Source: Pyrenophora tritici-repentis
Lineage: Eukaryota; Ascomycota; Dothideomycetes; Pleosporales; Pleosporaceae
Reading direction: 5' to 3'
Assembly: GCF_003171515.1 (NCBI RefSeq)
Contig: NC_089399.1
Span: 3,968,001-4,032,000, forward strand
DNA length: 64,000 bases
Part shown: piece after piece, positions 13,353-24,132 of the stretch
Layout of the letters: the number at the start of each line of letters is the position of its first letter
Numbering within the stretch: the first letter of the stretch is position 1
The notes under the pieces: model-generated
What the model was told of the DNA's origin: nothing
The model's input: the letters and a program-made list of their open reading frames with translations, nothing else
The model's database searches: none
Program-made: the position numbers and the translations under genes

Positions 13353-13972
13353 TTTGGGTGGTGGGTTTGGGGGAGGTGTGCGACAGGCGCTGTGGTGCGG
13401 TGTGGGGTTTGCGTGTGTGTTTGGGTGGGTTGAGGATGGCTGTGGAAGTGTGAATGTTGGTATCGTCGCATGAGTTGGCCGCGGAGGTGGATGACGTAAG
13501 CAGCGAGTTTATGACTTCTCAGCGAAAGCGCCACTCAACTTTTCTTCACTGGAAAGCATCGCGAAATCATGTGATTCGACGAAATGGTTCCAAGTCTTCC
13601 ATGTCCCTAGTCTAGGGCCAGAGTTAAGCCGACATTGTGCCTTTGAAACTTGCCCGAGACGGCAACTGAATTAAGGTTACCATTGATTGCAGCACTAAAA
13701 GGCTTGTCCACCTTAATACTTTAGCACTCTAGCCGAAAGGTGCGAAACAAGAACTGCCGGCATAACTTCCAACCCGGTACCCGGTATATTAAGTACGGCT
13801 ATACAACGCAGGGTGGAGAACAATAGCAATCATATAGTTTTAGATGATATATCTACGCTACCATTTGCGTCCAGAACGCCATCAGCCCCCATGTGGCATG
13901 GTATCAAACCTCAAAGCACTATTTGTACTTGTAGTTTCCCCAACCCCACTCATGCGCTACTTTTTCCACAAC
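13353..13972. other. 620-bp region between Saf4 start and eRF3 stop
   Basis: This stretch contains the Saf4 5' flank and the eRF3 3' flank. Open frames in the first 200 bases mirror the Saf4 coding strand or its G-rich flank and are not supported as genes. Nothing else is seen. Confidence 0.55.
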
Positions 13973-16282
13973 TTAAGCTTCGTCTGTGATGAGCTTGGTG
14001 ATCTTTCCAATAGCAATCGTCTGACCCTGGTCGCGGAGCGTGAATCGTCCCAGCTGTGGGTAGTCCTCAAAGCGCTCTACACAAATGCTTCCGGCGGTAC
14101 CAGTGATTTGCAATCGTGCAATAATACTCATGCCCTTGGTCGCGAACCCTGGTGCCTTCTTGGATCGTCGTCCTGTGCCCTTCTCCAGCTTGTGAAGTAG
14201 TGCTGTAATGGTGACCTCTTCTTGTGCGGCGTGAACGTGAAGCACGCAGTTGAAACCAGCAGTAAGGATAGACTTGATGTCAAGAAGTACGACTTGCGCC
14301 TCGAATTGCGAGACGCAGTGAACTGGTCGCTTTGGTGAGCAGAGGACGTAGCCCTGAAAGGTTCATGTCAGTGAATGTCGTTTGAAAATGGCGAGAAGAG
14401 CTTACCGGCAGAATATCTTCTTCTTCAACACCTCGGATTCGCACGCGAATTTGGTCGCCGCACATGGCGCCGGGAATTTCTTCTTCCTGTTCACCGAACA
14501 AAGCAGAGATGTGGATAGTTTGTCGGTTGGGCATCATGAGGTACCTTGTATTGTCAGCAAGCTTAGATACACCTCTGGTATGAGTGGGACCTACTTTTGT
14601 TCTTTCTTGATGACACCAGATTCGATCTTGCCTTCAATCATGGTACCCATGTCCTTGTACTTGGCAGCGATGGGCATCATAAAAGGAGCATTGAGCTTTC
14701 GCTCAAGCGCCTGCATGTTGTCCAAGTACTCGAGTAGAGAAGGGCCGTCGTACCATGGTGCGAGTTCCTACGAGGCGATAGTCAGTCTGTGCTTCACATA
14801 AACTATTATTCATCTCACCTTTGGAACACGGTCCTTGATACCCGTGAAAGTCTGAGCGCTGACTGGCATCATGCTAATGTCGGTCTTTGGGTTGTATCCA
14901 AGACCCTTCAAGAAGGCTACAACCTTGGTAGTGCACTCCTTGAAACGATCCTCGGACCATTCGACGGTAGGGTCGTCCATCTTGTTCACAACGATGAGAA
15001 TCTTGTTGACACCTTGTGTTTTGGCCAACATAGCGTGCTCTCGGGTCTGACCACCCTTTTCGAAACCAGTCTCGTACTCTCCCTTTCGTCCGGAAATGAC
15101 AAGAATACCGACATCTGCTTGCGAAGCGCCACTGATCATGTTGGGCACATAGGTCTTGTGACCTGGAGCATCCAAAATGGAGTACCTGCGCTTCTCCGTC
15201 TCGAAGAAACCTCGACCAACTTCAATAGTCTTACCCTGCTGTCGCTCCTCCTTGTTGAGATCAAGCGCCCATGAGATGTACCAGGTTTCACGACCAGCGT
15301 CCTTGGCCTCCTTCTTGTACTTGTCGAGGGTTCGCTCATCTACCATGCCCGTTGAGATGAGGATACTGCCACCGAGGGTGGACTTTCCAGCGTCAACGTG
15401 ACCCAAGAAGATGATGTTGACATGCTCTTTGCCGTAGATTTCAGCAAGAGTAGCCTCGTCGACGACTTCGGCCACCTCGTTCTCGATGTCTTGTGCCTTG
15501 GCGGCCGCCTTCTCAGCGGCCTTTTCCTTGGGTGTTGGGCTGTTACGGCCCGATGATGGTGTTGGTGAGGTCCTGCCAGAGCCGGCAGATGCCGGGGTGG
15601 GCTCTCCTGTCTTTTCAATGGCCTTTGCGGCCGTGACCTTGGACCCAGCATCCACTGTTCCCTTTTCTTTTTCCGCCTTTTCTTTGGCAGCAGATGGGGC
15701 AGCTGGAGTGCCCAAGCTCAGGACCTTGGTTCCGCCTGTCTTTTCGACCTTTGGTGTGGTGGTGTCTCCGCCGATGGAGAGTACCTTTGCCTTGGGCGCG
15801 CCATCGCCACCGATTGACAAAACCTTTGCCTTAGGCGCTTCCTTCTTGGCCTCAGCGGGGGCGGCTGCTGCGCTCTCAGAAGCTGCCATGTCGGAATCGC
15901 CTCGCTTTGCTATCCGTACAGGCGCTTGGCCTTGTTGCTGCTGTTGCTGCTGAAAGTTCTGTTGAGCCGGGTACTGCTGGCCGTAGTTGGGATAGCCCTG
16001 TTGTTGACCACCATATTGCTGTCCGTACTGTGGATAGCCTTGCTGAGGCTGGTAGTATTGGCCCTGACCGCCATACTGGTTGTAACCCCCGTACTGCTGT
16101 TGTTGCTGCTGGCCATACTGGTTGTAGCCCTGGTAGCCACCGTAGGCCTGACCTGGCACAAATGCACTTGCGCCGGGGGTAAAAGACTGCGCTCCAGGCG
16201 TAAAAGTCGGCGTCTGGTTCAGATTCATGCCCTGCGCCTGCTGCGAGAGCCTCTCCTCCTCTTGCTCCCAGCTGTCAGCCAT
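13973..16282 (-). CDS. SUP35: Translation termination factor eRF3 (Sup35-like GTPase)
   Basis: eRF3 is the cytosolic GTPase that acts with eRF1 to release the peptide at stop codons. The predicted protein has 718 residues. Exons: 16282-14819, 14767-14595, 14544-14406 and 14353-13973, all GT-AG with consistent phase. The GTPase core has GHVDAGKST, DAPGHKTYVPNM and NKMDDPTVEW, followed by the two EF1A-like beta-barrel domains ending in GKITKLITDEA. The first ~120 residues are rich in Gln, Tyr, Gly and Asn with imperfect YGGYNQYG-type repeats, the composition of the Sup35 prion-forming domain. A charged linker with repeated KAKVLSIGGD units follows. It starts head-to-head with the Yrb30 gene across about 500 bp. 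The GTPase identity is very secure; prion behaviour is untested. Confidence 0.96.
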
Positions 16283-16781
16283 CTTGGGCGCCTTGTTCGT
16301 CGAAAGCGTGTCGGGGGCGTATTCGTAACGGGGCGAGGGCGAGGGTGAAGGTCGGAAGACTGTCGCACGTGTCGGCAGATGTAAGCGCAGTCGTGTATCT
16401 TTCCAGGCGGCGAGGGAGCGACTGTTGGACTATATACGTCGACGTCAGTCGTCGGCGAAAAGCGATTTTGTGCCCGTTCGTTGATGCCCACGCAAGGATT
16501 TGGCGGGGTCGATTTTGGCGGCTGGCGGCTGAGTGGGGCTGACTCAACGCCCATCGCTCGCTGCCTAACATTGGCCCGCGCTTCTCCTAGTGAGAGCAAG
16601 CAACACGCTCAAAGAACCCTGCGAGTTTCAGCGCAACAATCACCTTCTGTTTCTCACTATAGACATTGCCGGTTGCTTTTCCTCGCAACCTATTCCTTCG
16701 ACCTCATGCTTTATCTCCCAGTTCTACCCCAACACCCCGCTCACCTACACCCTCAAGGTTGAGCTCTAACCATACTTCAAC
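16283..16781. promoter_or_regulatory. Shared divergent promoter region of eRF3 and Yrb30
   Basis: This 499-bp gap separates two start codons pointing away from each other and must carry both promoters. I see no decisive TATA box or named operator. The part nearest Yrb30 is pyrimidine-rich, as is common before fungal housekeeping starts. Confidence 0.5.
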
Positions 16782-19078
16782 ATGGATGCACTATTACAAA
16801 AGGTAAGATGACTATACTATGACTCCCAACCCACGGACCACGTTTAAGCCGCCTCTTTCGTCATCTGTCGAATGAGCTGACAATATGATAGGTCACGCAG
16901 CAGGCGATGAGCTATGCCATCCGAAGCGGCATAGCAATCACAAGCCACTATGCGCTCAAACAGTGCGGCCGACTGATGAAGACTGTGGATGGCCAGGAGA
17001 AGCAAGAGATTGCGAGACTGCAACAGAAACTGGACTCTAAAATCAAAATCATTTCACCCGCCATCGACATGATCGAGCTAATAGCGGCACGTGGGAACAC
17101 CACATTAGAGTCCGCCGTTACTCTGACCAAGTCGCTCCGATGGGAAATCCAGACGCTAGGCAGTCGTGTCGAGAAGGCCGTGACAGAAGAGCAGCTCGCT
17201 AAGAGAGGCAGCTCCAAAGCAAAGTCACAAGAGCAAAATCGAGTCGAACTCAAGATTATCATCGAAGAGATGAAGAGGTTGTTGGACCGTATTGAAGACT
17301 CTGTGCCTTTTATCACTCTGGCTATCAATACCTCTGGGGTTAATCTTTCGACTACGCTGCCGCCTACCGTATCGCCATCGAGGCTTCTGCAAGCCAGTAC
17401 CTTTTTGACTTCTGGGGACATGCAGTACTGTGCGACCAGACCTAGGGCTCAGCAAATCGGACCAACCTTTACCTTGTCCATGTACATGTTGTTTGCCGGC
17501 CATGCAAATCGGCCACATGAAGAAGACATGCGAGAGACTACATGGAAGGAGGTCATGCACAAGGCACGTGTCACACTCATGAGAGTGCCACTGGATCATG
17601 TATACGACTACCCCACACCATTTGGACAGGATAGTCATCGTGCTGATGAGGCCAACCACGACCACATTCCTTCCGACAATTTGATGCAAGAGTTTGCTTA
17701 TCAGCTTCTGATTGTTGAAGATCTAGATGACGGCCGCATGCACGAGTTTGAAGAAAGCGAGCCTCAACCGGGCCCGTACGATGGTGTTGAGCAAGCGGGT
17801 GTGCGGGAAATAATATCTATTCATGAAGTCTCAAAGATCTTCTATGCTGACACGGGCAAAATTCTCAACATCGGTGCTGACGGTGAGAGCAACAATCCCA
17901 TATTATTGCTGAAGCGAGACGTCCACGCTACACCGCCACGGCGCATGATGGAACAGGATGCGGAACCGACAGGCTACGAGTCTGATGACTCGCACACCAT
18001 CGGTGAAGACGATATAGATCCTGAGCAGAGCGAACTGGAAGAACAGCTGCGACGAGAATCAACACCAAACCTGGAGCGGTCTGTACTCGACACACCAACA
18101 CCAGAACTAGATCCAGAACCAGTGTATTCACACCCATGGCGCCTCCCCGCAACCCTCGATCTAGAATGGATGGCCTTTGAAGTCTACACGGAAGACCCAA
18201 CCAGCGACTCAGACCTCTCCGAAACCGAAGAAGACCTCGAACCCACCACCTTATCCCCCTCCCCAACAACAACAACCTCCCCCAACCCGTCCCTCCTCAC
18301 CCGCTTCTCCACCCTCAACCTCCGCCCCAGCACACCCACAACACCATCCTCCCCTCAAACAACCCCCACCAACCAAATCCAACCCACCCCGCACGCCCTC
18401 CACCACCCACCCGCCCCTGCAGCACCAACAACACTCCCCGCGATAAAAACATCCCTCTCTCTCCTCGAAATGCTAATCCGCCTAACCGCACTCCAACAAT
18501 TCCAACAATCAAGCCACCTCGCCATCAGCGACGAATTCCTAAACTTCTTCCTCTCAGACTCCAGCAGCACGGTCGGTGCGGGCGGCGACGCCGAACTGAG
18601 GAGACGCGTACGCAGGGAGGCGCGCATGCGTGTGGGGTTTGATCCGTATGATGAGAGTCCGATTAAGAGACGTGGGGAGCAGTATTTGGAACATGAGTTA
18701 CACGAGTCTCACCACGACTCCCACTACGACGCCGGGGGTGAGCAACGCTACGACCGTAGTTCTCCAGGGGTGGTGGAGGGTTCATCGAGATTCGAGTATG
18801 ATACCTACCCCCTTGGACGAGCAGCATCGTCTGCGTCTAGCCCGTACTATCGCGATGGTGGTAATACGCCTTCATACACCAGTTCCACACCGCGGTCTGG
18901 ATCGCGGTCTAGACCGGGCATGTATGCTACACATGGGAATAATGTTTCCTCGCCGAGTCCGCTGCTCAGAAGGGCGACTACGCAGCCCGCGAGGGGGTTG
19001 GGATTTAAACAGCCGAGTTTTGCGAGGATGGAGAGGGGGAGCGAGCCGGATACGCCGCCTAGTACTGTGGGGAGGTAG
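16782..19078 (+). CDS. Ran-GTP-binding protein, Yrb30 family
   Basis: This family (yeast Yrb30) binds Ran-GTP and is linked to nuclear transport. The protein is about 735 residues. A 21-nt first exon (16782-16802, MDALLQK) is spliced to 16892-19078, giving MDALLQKVTQQAMSYAIRSG, the conserved family N-terminus. The following helical region (TRLPSVW-free, KQEIARLQQKLDSKIKIISP) and the central block with FTLSMYMLFAGH and LQEF-type segments match the fungal family. The C-terminal ~280 residues are low-complexity, Pro/Thr/Ser-rich then Arg/Ser-rich, and probably disordered. That tail is where synonymous codons switch from strongly C-rich (18180-18560) to G/T-rich (18600-19078). The assignment rests on recalled family resemblance and not on a single catalytic motif. 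Confidence 0.8.
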
Positions 19079-19454
19079 GGAGGTTTGTTTGTGAGTGTAG
19101 GAGGGGAGGGAGGAGGTGGGTGATGAGATGGTATAGTAAAGGATGTATATGTGTGCATTCGCTATATATGCATGGGACATGGGCAGGCATGGGCATGGGC
19201 ATCATCAAAGGCGTTCTGTTAGTTAGCAAGATACCACTTTAAGAGACACGATCAGCATCACTCATACCAAAAAATCCCCATATAGCGATCAATATCTCAT
19301 ATTCACGTATCCAGCAGTCCGGTATAAACACTCCCATCCGTAATCAACCAAGAATCTCCCGCATTGAAACGCCAAAGAAAGAAAAAAGCCACGCTTGCTT
19401 CAGGCCACAAAGACCCTCTCTCATATTCACACACAAACACAACAGCCAGCCCAA
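19079..19454. other. Convergent intergenic spacer
   Basis: This spacer lies between the 3' ends of Yrb30 and the BSD-domain gene. It is very G-rich and C-free near 19081-19140, then A/C-rich toward 19450. A short direct repeat of gggcat units occurs near 19175-19202. No gene is seen. Confidence 0.6.
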
Positions 19455-20930
19455 CTACTCCCAATCCTCCTCCTCATCACTCTCCTCAGCAACCGTCTTC
19501 TTCTTCCCATCCTGCGGACTACCCGGCGCGCGACTCGTCGCCCCACTCACAAGATCATAACTAGCGTCGCTATCCGCCACGCTCTTTTCATCGTTTGAAC
19601 GGCGGGGTTGTGCGGCAGCAGGTGTTTTAGTGTCTGCGGGCTTGAGAGTTTTTACTGAAGCGGCGAGGTCTTTGGGGGGTTCGGTGGTGGATGTGGGTGT
19701 AGTTGTATTGGGTTTGGCGGAGACGGTAGCGTTGTCGTCGTCTGATTCTTCGTCTGAATCTTCTTCTTCTTCGTCGTCGTCTTCGTCGTCGTCATCTTCT
19801 TCCTCTTCTTCATCGTCGTCGTCATCTTCTTCCTCGGAGTCTTCGTCCCAGGCGACTTCTTCGTCGGCGGCGGGTGTGGATGCTGGTGCGAGTTAGTCTA
19901 CATTGCTACCTGCTAGATTTCTTGGACTCAACATACCCTTGAGCATCTCCCTTCGCCGAGCCTCCTCGCTCTCAATTACATGGCGCAGGAAATAGTATCT
20001 GCGCCAAAAAACCTTGTAATCCACCCTCTCTGGGACGCACTTCTCCATGGCGCTCCGCAGTTCCTCGTGCTTCTCCAGATCCTTTGCAATGGCATCAGTC
20101 TTCTTGTCTACATCGAAAGCAGCCTGCCACTTCTCCCACTCTGGGCTCGCAGGGTCTTTGAGGAAAGAGTCGAGCGTGGAGTGGATGACGTGCAATTGGG
20201 CGTCGAAGCGGGTAGCGTGAACGACCTTCTTGCCGCTGCTGTCCTTTGACTCGAAGAGTACCTCACCATTTTTGTCGGCTTCGGAGCCTGATTCCGGCGG
20301 TGCGATTGTGACGGCGTCGCGCAGGAAGTTGCGGATGTTGCTGCCGAACTTGAGGAGCGCTTCGTCGGCCGCGTCCTCGGCCTTTTCCACGTCCTTGAGA
20401 CGTTTCGTGGCTTCCAACCGGAAGCGCGATAAGATTCCCTCTGCTTCCTTGACGATGTCTGCGGTCAGAGACTCAGGGCGATCGGGGTGTGCCTCAATTT
20501 CCTCCTTTGTTTCCTCTATAGAGGCGTCCTTGTCGGTGTTTGTGGGCTTGGATGCTGATGACGCGTCGCCGGGTTGAAGTGATATTTTTCTAGCATGGCT
20601 GATAATGTTGGATACGCTTTCAGAGGCGTTCTTGGTCAAGGGCGCATATTGCTTGCTTGCGGTATCGTAGTATTGCTCACCCTGTGTCATGCGCAGTCAG
20701 CATGCGATGACTTGAAGCACACGGCGCTTGCTTACCTGCTTCTTCACTGTACCCAAAAAGCCTCCAAGTCGCGCTGCCCAAGGGCTGCTAGAAATGGCCT
20801 TGTATGCATCTTGGAACTCCGTGTTGAAGTTGGTTGCTGTCTCCTGATGGGTGCTGTCACCGCTGCTTGACTGCTTGGTGGGATCTTCCGGGTAGCTCTC
20901 CTCCTGGATATGATCGTAGGCGGAATCCAT
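19455..20930 (-). CDS. BSD-domain protein with long acidic tail (Dos2-like)
   Basis: Predicted 455-residue protein of the BSD-domain group; fungal members include yeast Dos2, whose biochemical role is poorly defined. Exons: 20930-20736, 20681-19937 and 19882-19455, phases 0 and 1, all GT-AG. An N-terminal segment with [18 protein letters not shown] precedes helices. The BSD signature comes later: [18 protein letters not shown] and [18 protein letters not shown], with the paired aromatic residues the domain is named for. The third exon encodes about 45 nearly continuous Asp/Glu residues and then a Ser/Thr-rich end finishing in SDEEDWE. The acidic stretch is encoded by GAA/GAC/GAG repeats. It lies in tandem with TSR2 upstream. 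Domain call secure; orthology to Dos2 less so. Confidence 0.82.
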
Positions 20931-21378
20931 GGCTACGATAGTCCAGAAGGGACGCAGAGGAAGGGGGAATGTGTATGAGTGGTTACTAAGGATGTTTGGC
21001 TGTAAGACAGCTGGTGGGTGAATCAAGGGTTCAGTCGAGTGCGGCGGGGCGCATGCAAGCTGCTCCGCAACCAGCCCAGCGCTGCCGCATTAGCGTATCT
21101 ATCAGCCATTATGATCTCAGGCACACTCCGCGTTACACCAACAGCAAAGATACACAATGTAGTGGTAGTTTGAGTAGGCGATACCTGGCTACTTGTTACT
21201 TCAGGTATCGTATAGTACTCATATTAATTCTGAGTGGCTTGTTGTGGTTAACATGTACTCGTCGCATGGTGCTTAACATGTTGCTTATTCTTCCTCGATT
21301 GGCCATGACCCAGATCGTAGTCAGTAGGTCTCATTATATCTCGTAAGTTCCGAGGTAATGCATTACTTCTGACTCCCT
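20931..21378. other. Intergenic region between BSD gene and TSR2
   Basis: The 448 bp contain the BSD-gene promoter and the TSR2 3' flank. The central part (21150-21350) is A/T-rich. No gene is recognised. Confidence 0.55.
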
Positions 21379-21996
21379 TCACCTCTTCTTCTTGCCGACT
21401 ACTTTGGTAAAGCCGTCGTCGTCGACCTCTGGCTCTGGCTTGGGCTTTGCAGGTACAAGCGCAGGCGCATCGCCCATTTCCGTGTCTTCGTCCTCATCAC
21501 TCTCCTCGTCCACACTATCCCATTCGCCCTCCTGGTTGGTCTCTTTTACGTCGACACTTCCTGTAGCAACTTCCTTGCCCTTCCTCTCTTCCCATTTCTT
21601 CTGTAGCGCATCGACTGTCGCAGTGTTGCCCTCGCCAATTTCCTTGCGTATTTTCATAATTTCACGCGCGACAGCGACTTCAGTCTCGTCTTCTACCCGT
21701 ACACCGAATTCGTCCTCGAGGACTTGCAGGAGCACGACTTCCACATCCTCGGCGTCGGTCAAGGGTTCAGCGGCGAAGAGTTCGGAGATTTGGCCTGCGA
21801 GCCAGTCGCGTTTGTCTGAGGAGTCGGGGCCGCCCCATTGATTTTGCACGGCGACGGTGAGATTGGCCCAGTTGAAAAGCGAGTGCCAGATTCCCAGGTC
21901 GAACTTGGGTTGATGTTGTTCTAAGAGACATCAGATGCGACTCGTAGCGATAGAAGTAAGGTATATACCTGCTATTGGGCCGAATGCTGAAGACAT
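21379..21996 (-). CDS. TSR2: Pre-rRNA-processing protein Tsr2
   Basis: Tsr2 is a chaperone/escort for ribosomal protein eS26 (Rps26) and is needed for 20S pre-rRNA processing. The predicted protein has 189 residues. A 28-nt exon (21996-21969, MSSAFGPIA) is joined to 21920-21379. The Tsr2 core reads FDLGIWHSLFNWANLTVAVQ, then WGGPDSSDKRDWLAGQI and EDVEVVLLQVLEDEFGVRVE, followed by an acidic segment and a terminal VDDDGFTKVVGKKKR, which matches the family's conserved DDGFxxV end. Size is normal for the family. The pogo transposon begins about 280 bp upstream of its start and does not interrupt it. Confidence 0.93.
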
Positions 21997-22279
21997 GGTG
22001 GAATCTTTGCTGCTAGGAAATTGAGCGCGGGTTTGCGTCACGAAGGGCAACTTTTTATTCTTTATCGATAAGGATGCACCCCACCATCTCTGCATCTGCT
22101 AACTTCACCACCACCGAACTTCGTGCAGGTGGTAGATGATGCTAATATATGTTTTGGTTGGGTCAGTTCGGTAAAGGGATTGGCATGCGCTGCAAGCTCA
22201 GCATCGTTGGCAATTCTGTTATTCATCATCCAAAGCAGGCGCTCGTAGAAAAGGCAACACAAGTTGCAATAAGAGTATA

Positions 22280-22335
22280 ACGTGGATGGCAAGCGAGTGG
22301 GCCAGGCAAGCGAGTGGGCCACCCCACCAACTTTT
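22280..22335 (+). repeat. Left terminal inverted repeat, 56 bp
   Basis: Perfect inverted match to 24075-24130. After the first 8 bases it contains a 17-bp unit (ggcaagcgagtgggcca) twice in direct tandem, at 22288-22304 and 22305-22321. Doubled units in the terminal repeats are plausible transposase-binding sites (inference). Confidence 0.97.
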
Positions 22336-22399
22336 GTAACTTCAAAGCGACTTATCTCAACAACGCGATAATATTATTGCTAGATATTGATACAGTAGA

Positions 22400-24049
22400 T
22401 TACTCTATATTAAGAGTATTAGTGTTGCATGTGCGCGAGTTGTGCCCAGTCTCCTTGCACCTGGTGCAGCGCCTTTGAGCGCGCTGGCTAAGGCCTGATC
22501 GCGCTCCTCCTTGACGCTCTTCATGAGCAATCTGCTGGTCAGCCTCATTTTGAGCTAGTATATCCTCTCCAGCTCCCTTTGTGAGTACTCCATGCTTCTG
22601 TATACGCCTTTTAGAGCGCTGCCTACGCGCTGAGGCTGCGCTGTTAGCCTTCTCAAGACTAGAGATCCGATCGCGCATCAGCTCAGCAGACAGCATCATC
22701 ACCTCAGCGCCCTTCTTCAGCTGGTCAATCGCCTCAATGATCGAAGCTGGTGATGAGCTCTTATGCTGGCGCACGCGCTCACGTATAAGGCTTGACTGAG
22801 CCTCAAGCTCACGCGCGTTGCTCGGCGTTTGAGCTACCCAGGGAGCATCTGGTAGAGCTGCTGGAGGAGTAGGTGTACGCAGCTGTACATCTAGCTTTGA
22901 TAGAACAGCCTCTGGTTGTAGAGGAACAAGGCCTGCGCCGCGGAAGGCTGAGTAGATATTAGCTGGCGTGAACGCTCGATCAAACGCAGCCTTAAACGCA
23001 GGCAGAAACTCTAGCTTGGTGATGTGGTTGATGTGGTTGCGCATGAGGCTCTCCACCTCACGGCTATACGCGCGCTTTAATGGCGAGAAGCAGCCAACAT
23101 CAAGTGGCTGGAGTAGGTGAGATGAGTGAGGAGGCATACAGAGCGTATGGATATTGTTCTCCTTACAGAGCTCCTGGAACTCTAGAGATTGGTGGCTCCT
23201 ATGGCCATCAATAATAAGCAGGCGACGCGCGCCTATAGTACGAGCCTGCGTGTGAGCGTTGAAGTGCTTTAGCCACTCAACTCCAAGCTCATTATTCGTC
23301 CAGCCATTATCGCTGACTGCGATCGCCCAGTCGCGTGGGATATCCTCCTCATACCACGCTGATAGGTGGTACTGACCAGCGAAGATGAGGAACGGTGGCA
23401 CTGACCAGCCACCAGCGCTGATGGCAGCAATCAGCGTTACCCACTCGCGATTGCCTGGCTGAATACTCTTCCGCCGGCCTCTTCTCTCTGATCCTGTTAT
23501 AACCAGCTGCGTTGTAATCTTGCCCATCATAAAGCCAGCTTCATCAAAGTTGTAGACATCCTCATCGCAGATACCCTGCTCAGCCTTTATCTCTTCTACA
23601 AGCTTAAACCACCTCTTTATTAATGTCGCATCCTCACACATAGCTCTCTGCCTATCGTACGCTCGGTTGAAACACGTCCGAAGACTGTCTGTACGCTTAA
23701 CAAAGTTGGCTGGCCACTTCTGCCCAACCTGGCCAGCGCCGCGCGCAGCCAGCAGCTTATCAGCCATATCGCGTGCAGCTGCGTAGGTAGGCGCAAACCC
23801 GCGCTGATCTAGGTGAAGTATATAGCTAATAATCACCTCCTCTTCTCTCTGGGTAAGCTTCCTTGAGTTAGGCTGGCAATCGCGTCGTGCAGGTATACCA
23901 GCGCGTCGGCGCGTGAGTGTCATTCGGGCGACTTCAAATGTCCGCGCAGCGTCTCTATTAGACTGGAGCTGGTTTCGGGTAGTAGCTGAGATAGCTAGCT
24001 GTATATCAGCTTCATAAGAAGGGTTTTGGGATTGTTTTGGTGGAGCCAT
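22400..24049 (-). CDS. Pogo/Fot1 transposase (DDE_1 superfamily)
   Basis: Intact 549-residue, intronless transposase. The N-terminus (residues ~10-60) has the psq-type helix-turn-helix (ISATTRNQLQSNRDAARTFE) followed by a CENP-B/Tc5-type DNA-binding region. The catalytic core has the three acidic residues in NFDEAGF, IIDGHRSH and LQPLDVGCF; 35 residues separate the second and third, a DD35D spacing, and the third residue is Asp as is usual for pogo-type enzymes. The C-terminus carries a zinc-knuckle-like CTRCKETGHNSRTC. The start at 24049 is the first ATG and lies 26 bp inside the right terminal repeat. No frameshift or stop is present, so it could be active. Confidence 0.96.
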   Translation of the reverse strand: MAPPKQSQNPSYEADIQLAISATTRNQLQSNRDAARTFEVARMTLTRRRAGIPARRDCQPNSRKLTQREEEVIISYILHLDQRGFAPTYAAARDMADKLLAARGAGQVGQKWPANFVKRTDSLRTCFNRAYDRQRAMCEDATLIKRWFKLVEEIKAEQGICDEDVYNFDEAGFMMGKITTQLVITGSERRGRRKSIQPGNREWVTLIAAISAGGWSVPPFLIFAGQYHLSAWYEEDIPRDWAIAVSDNGWTNNELGVEWLKHFNAHTQARTIGARRLLIIDGHRSHQSLEFQELCKENNIHTLCMPPHSSHLLQPLDVGCFSPLKRAYSREVESLMRNHINHITKLEFLPAFKAAFDRAFTPANIYSAFRGAGLVPLQPEAVLSKLDVQLRTPTPPAALPDAPWVAQTPSNARELEAQSSLIRERVRQHKSSSPASIIEAIDQLKKGAEVMMLSAELMRDRISSLEKANSAASARRQRSKRRIQKHGVLTKGAGEDILAQNEADQQIAHEERQGGARSGLSQRAQRRCTRCKETGHNSRTCNTNTLNIE

Positions 24050-24074
24050 AATTGATTGAAGTTAGGTAGATGCA

Positions 24075-24130
24075 AAAAGTTGGTGGGGTGGCCCACTCGC
24101 TTGCCTGGCCCACTCGCTTGCCATCCACGT
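24075..24130 (-). repeat. Right terminal inverted repeat, 56 bp
   Basis: Exact reverse complement of the left repeat, including both 17-bp internal units. Identity between the two ends stops at the 57th base. The flanking TA at 24131-24132 completes the target duplication. Confidence 0.97.
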
Positions 24131-24132
24131 TA

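Larger units (their letters stand above)
22278..24132 (-). mobile_element. Fot1/pogo-type DNA transposon, apparently complete
   Basis: An 1851-bp element (22280-24130) is bounded by a TA dinucleotide on each side (22278-22279 and 24131-24132), the target-site duplication of Tc1/mariner-pogo elements. Perfect 56-bp terminal inverted repeats flank one uninterrupted transposase gene on the minus strand. Length and layout match fungal Fot1-like elements of roughly 1.8-2 kb. Both ends and the gene are intact, with no in-frame stops and no obvious repeat-induced C-to-T decay, which suggests a recent insertion. It sits between TSR2 and the Slm1-like gene in non-coding DNA. Confidence 0.95.

Noticed and set aside
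15926..16348. Leu-rich plus-strand frame that looks like membrane helices
   Set aside because: It is the antisense of the Gln/Tyr/Gly repeats of eRF3.
19630..19896. Plus-strand Ser-rich frame of 88 codons
   Set aside because: It is the antisense of the Asp/Glu repeat tail of the BSD-domain gene.
22062..22277. Possibility that the transposon split a host gene, from short minus-strand frames on both sides (22062-22322 and 24168-24431)
   Set aside because: The two flanks do not join into a continuous frame after removing the element and one TA, and neither shows a domain.
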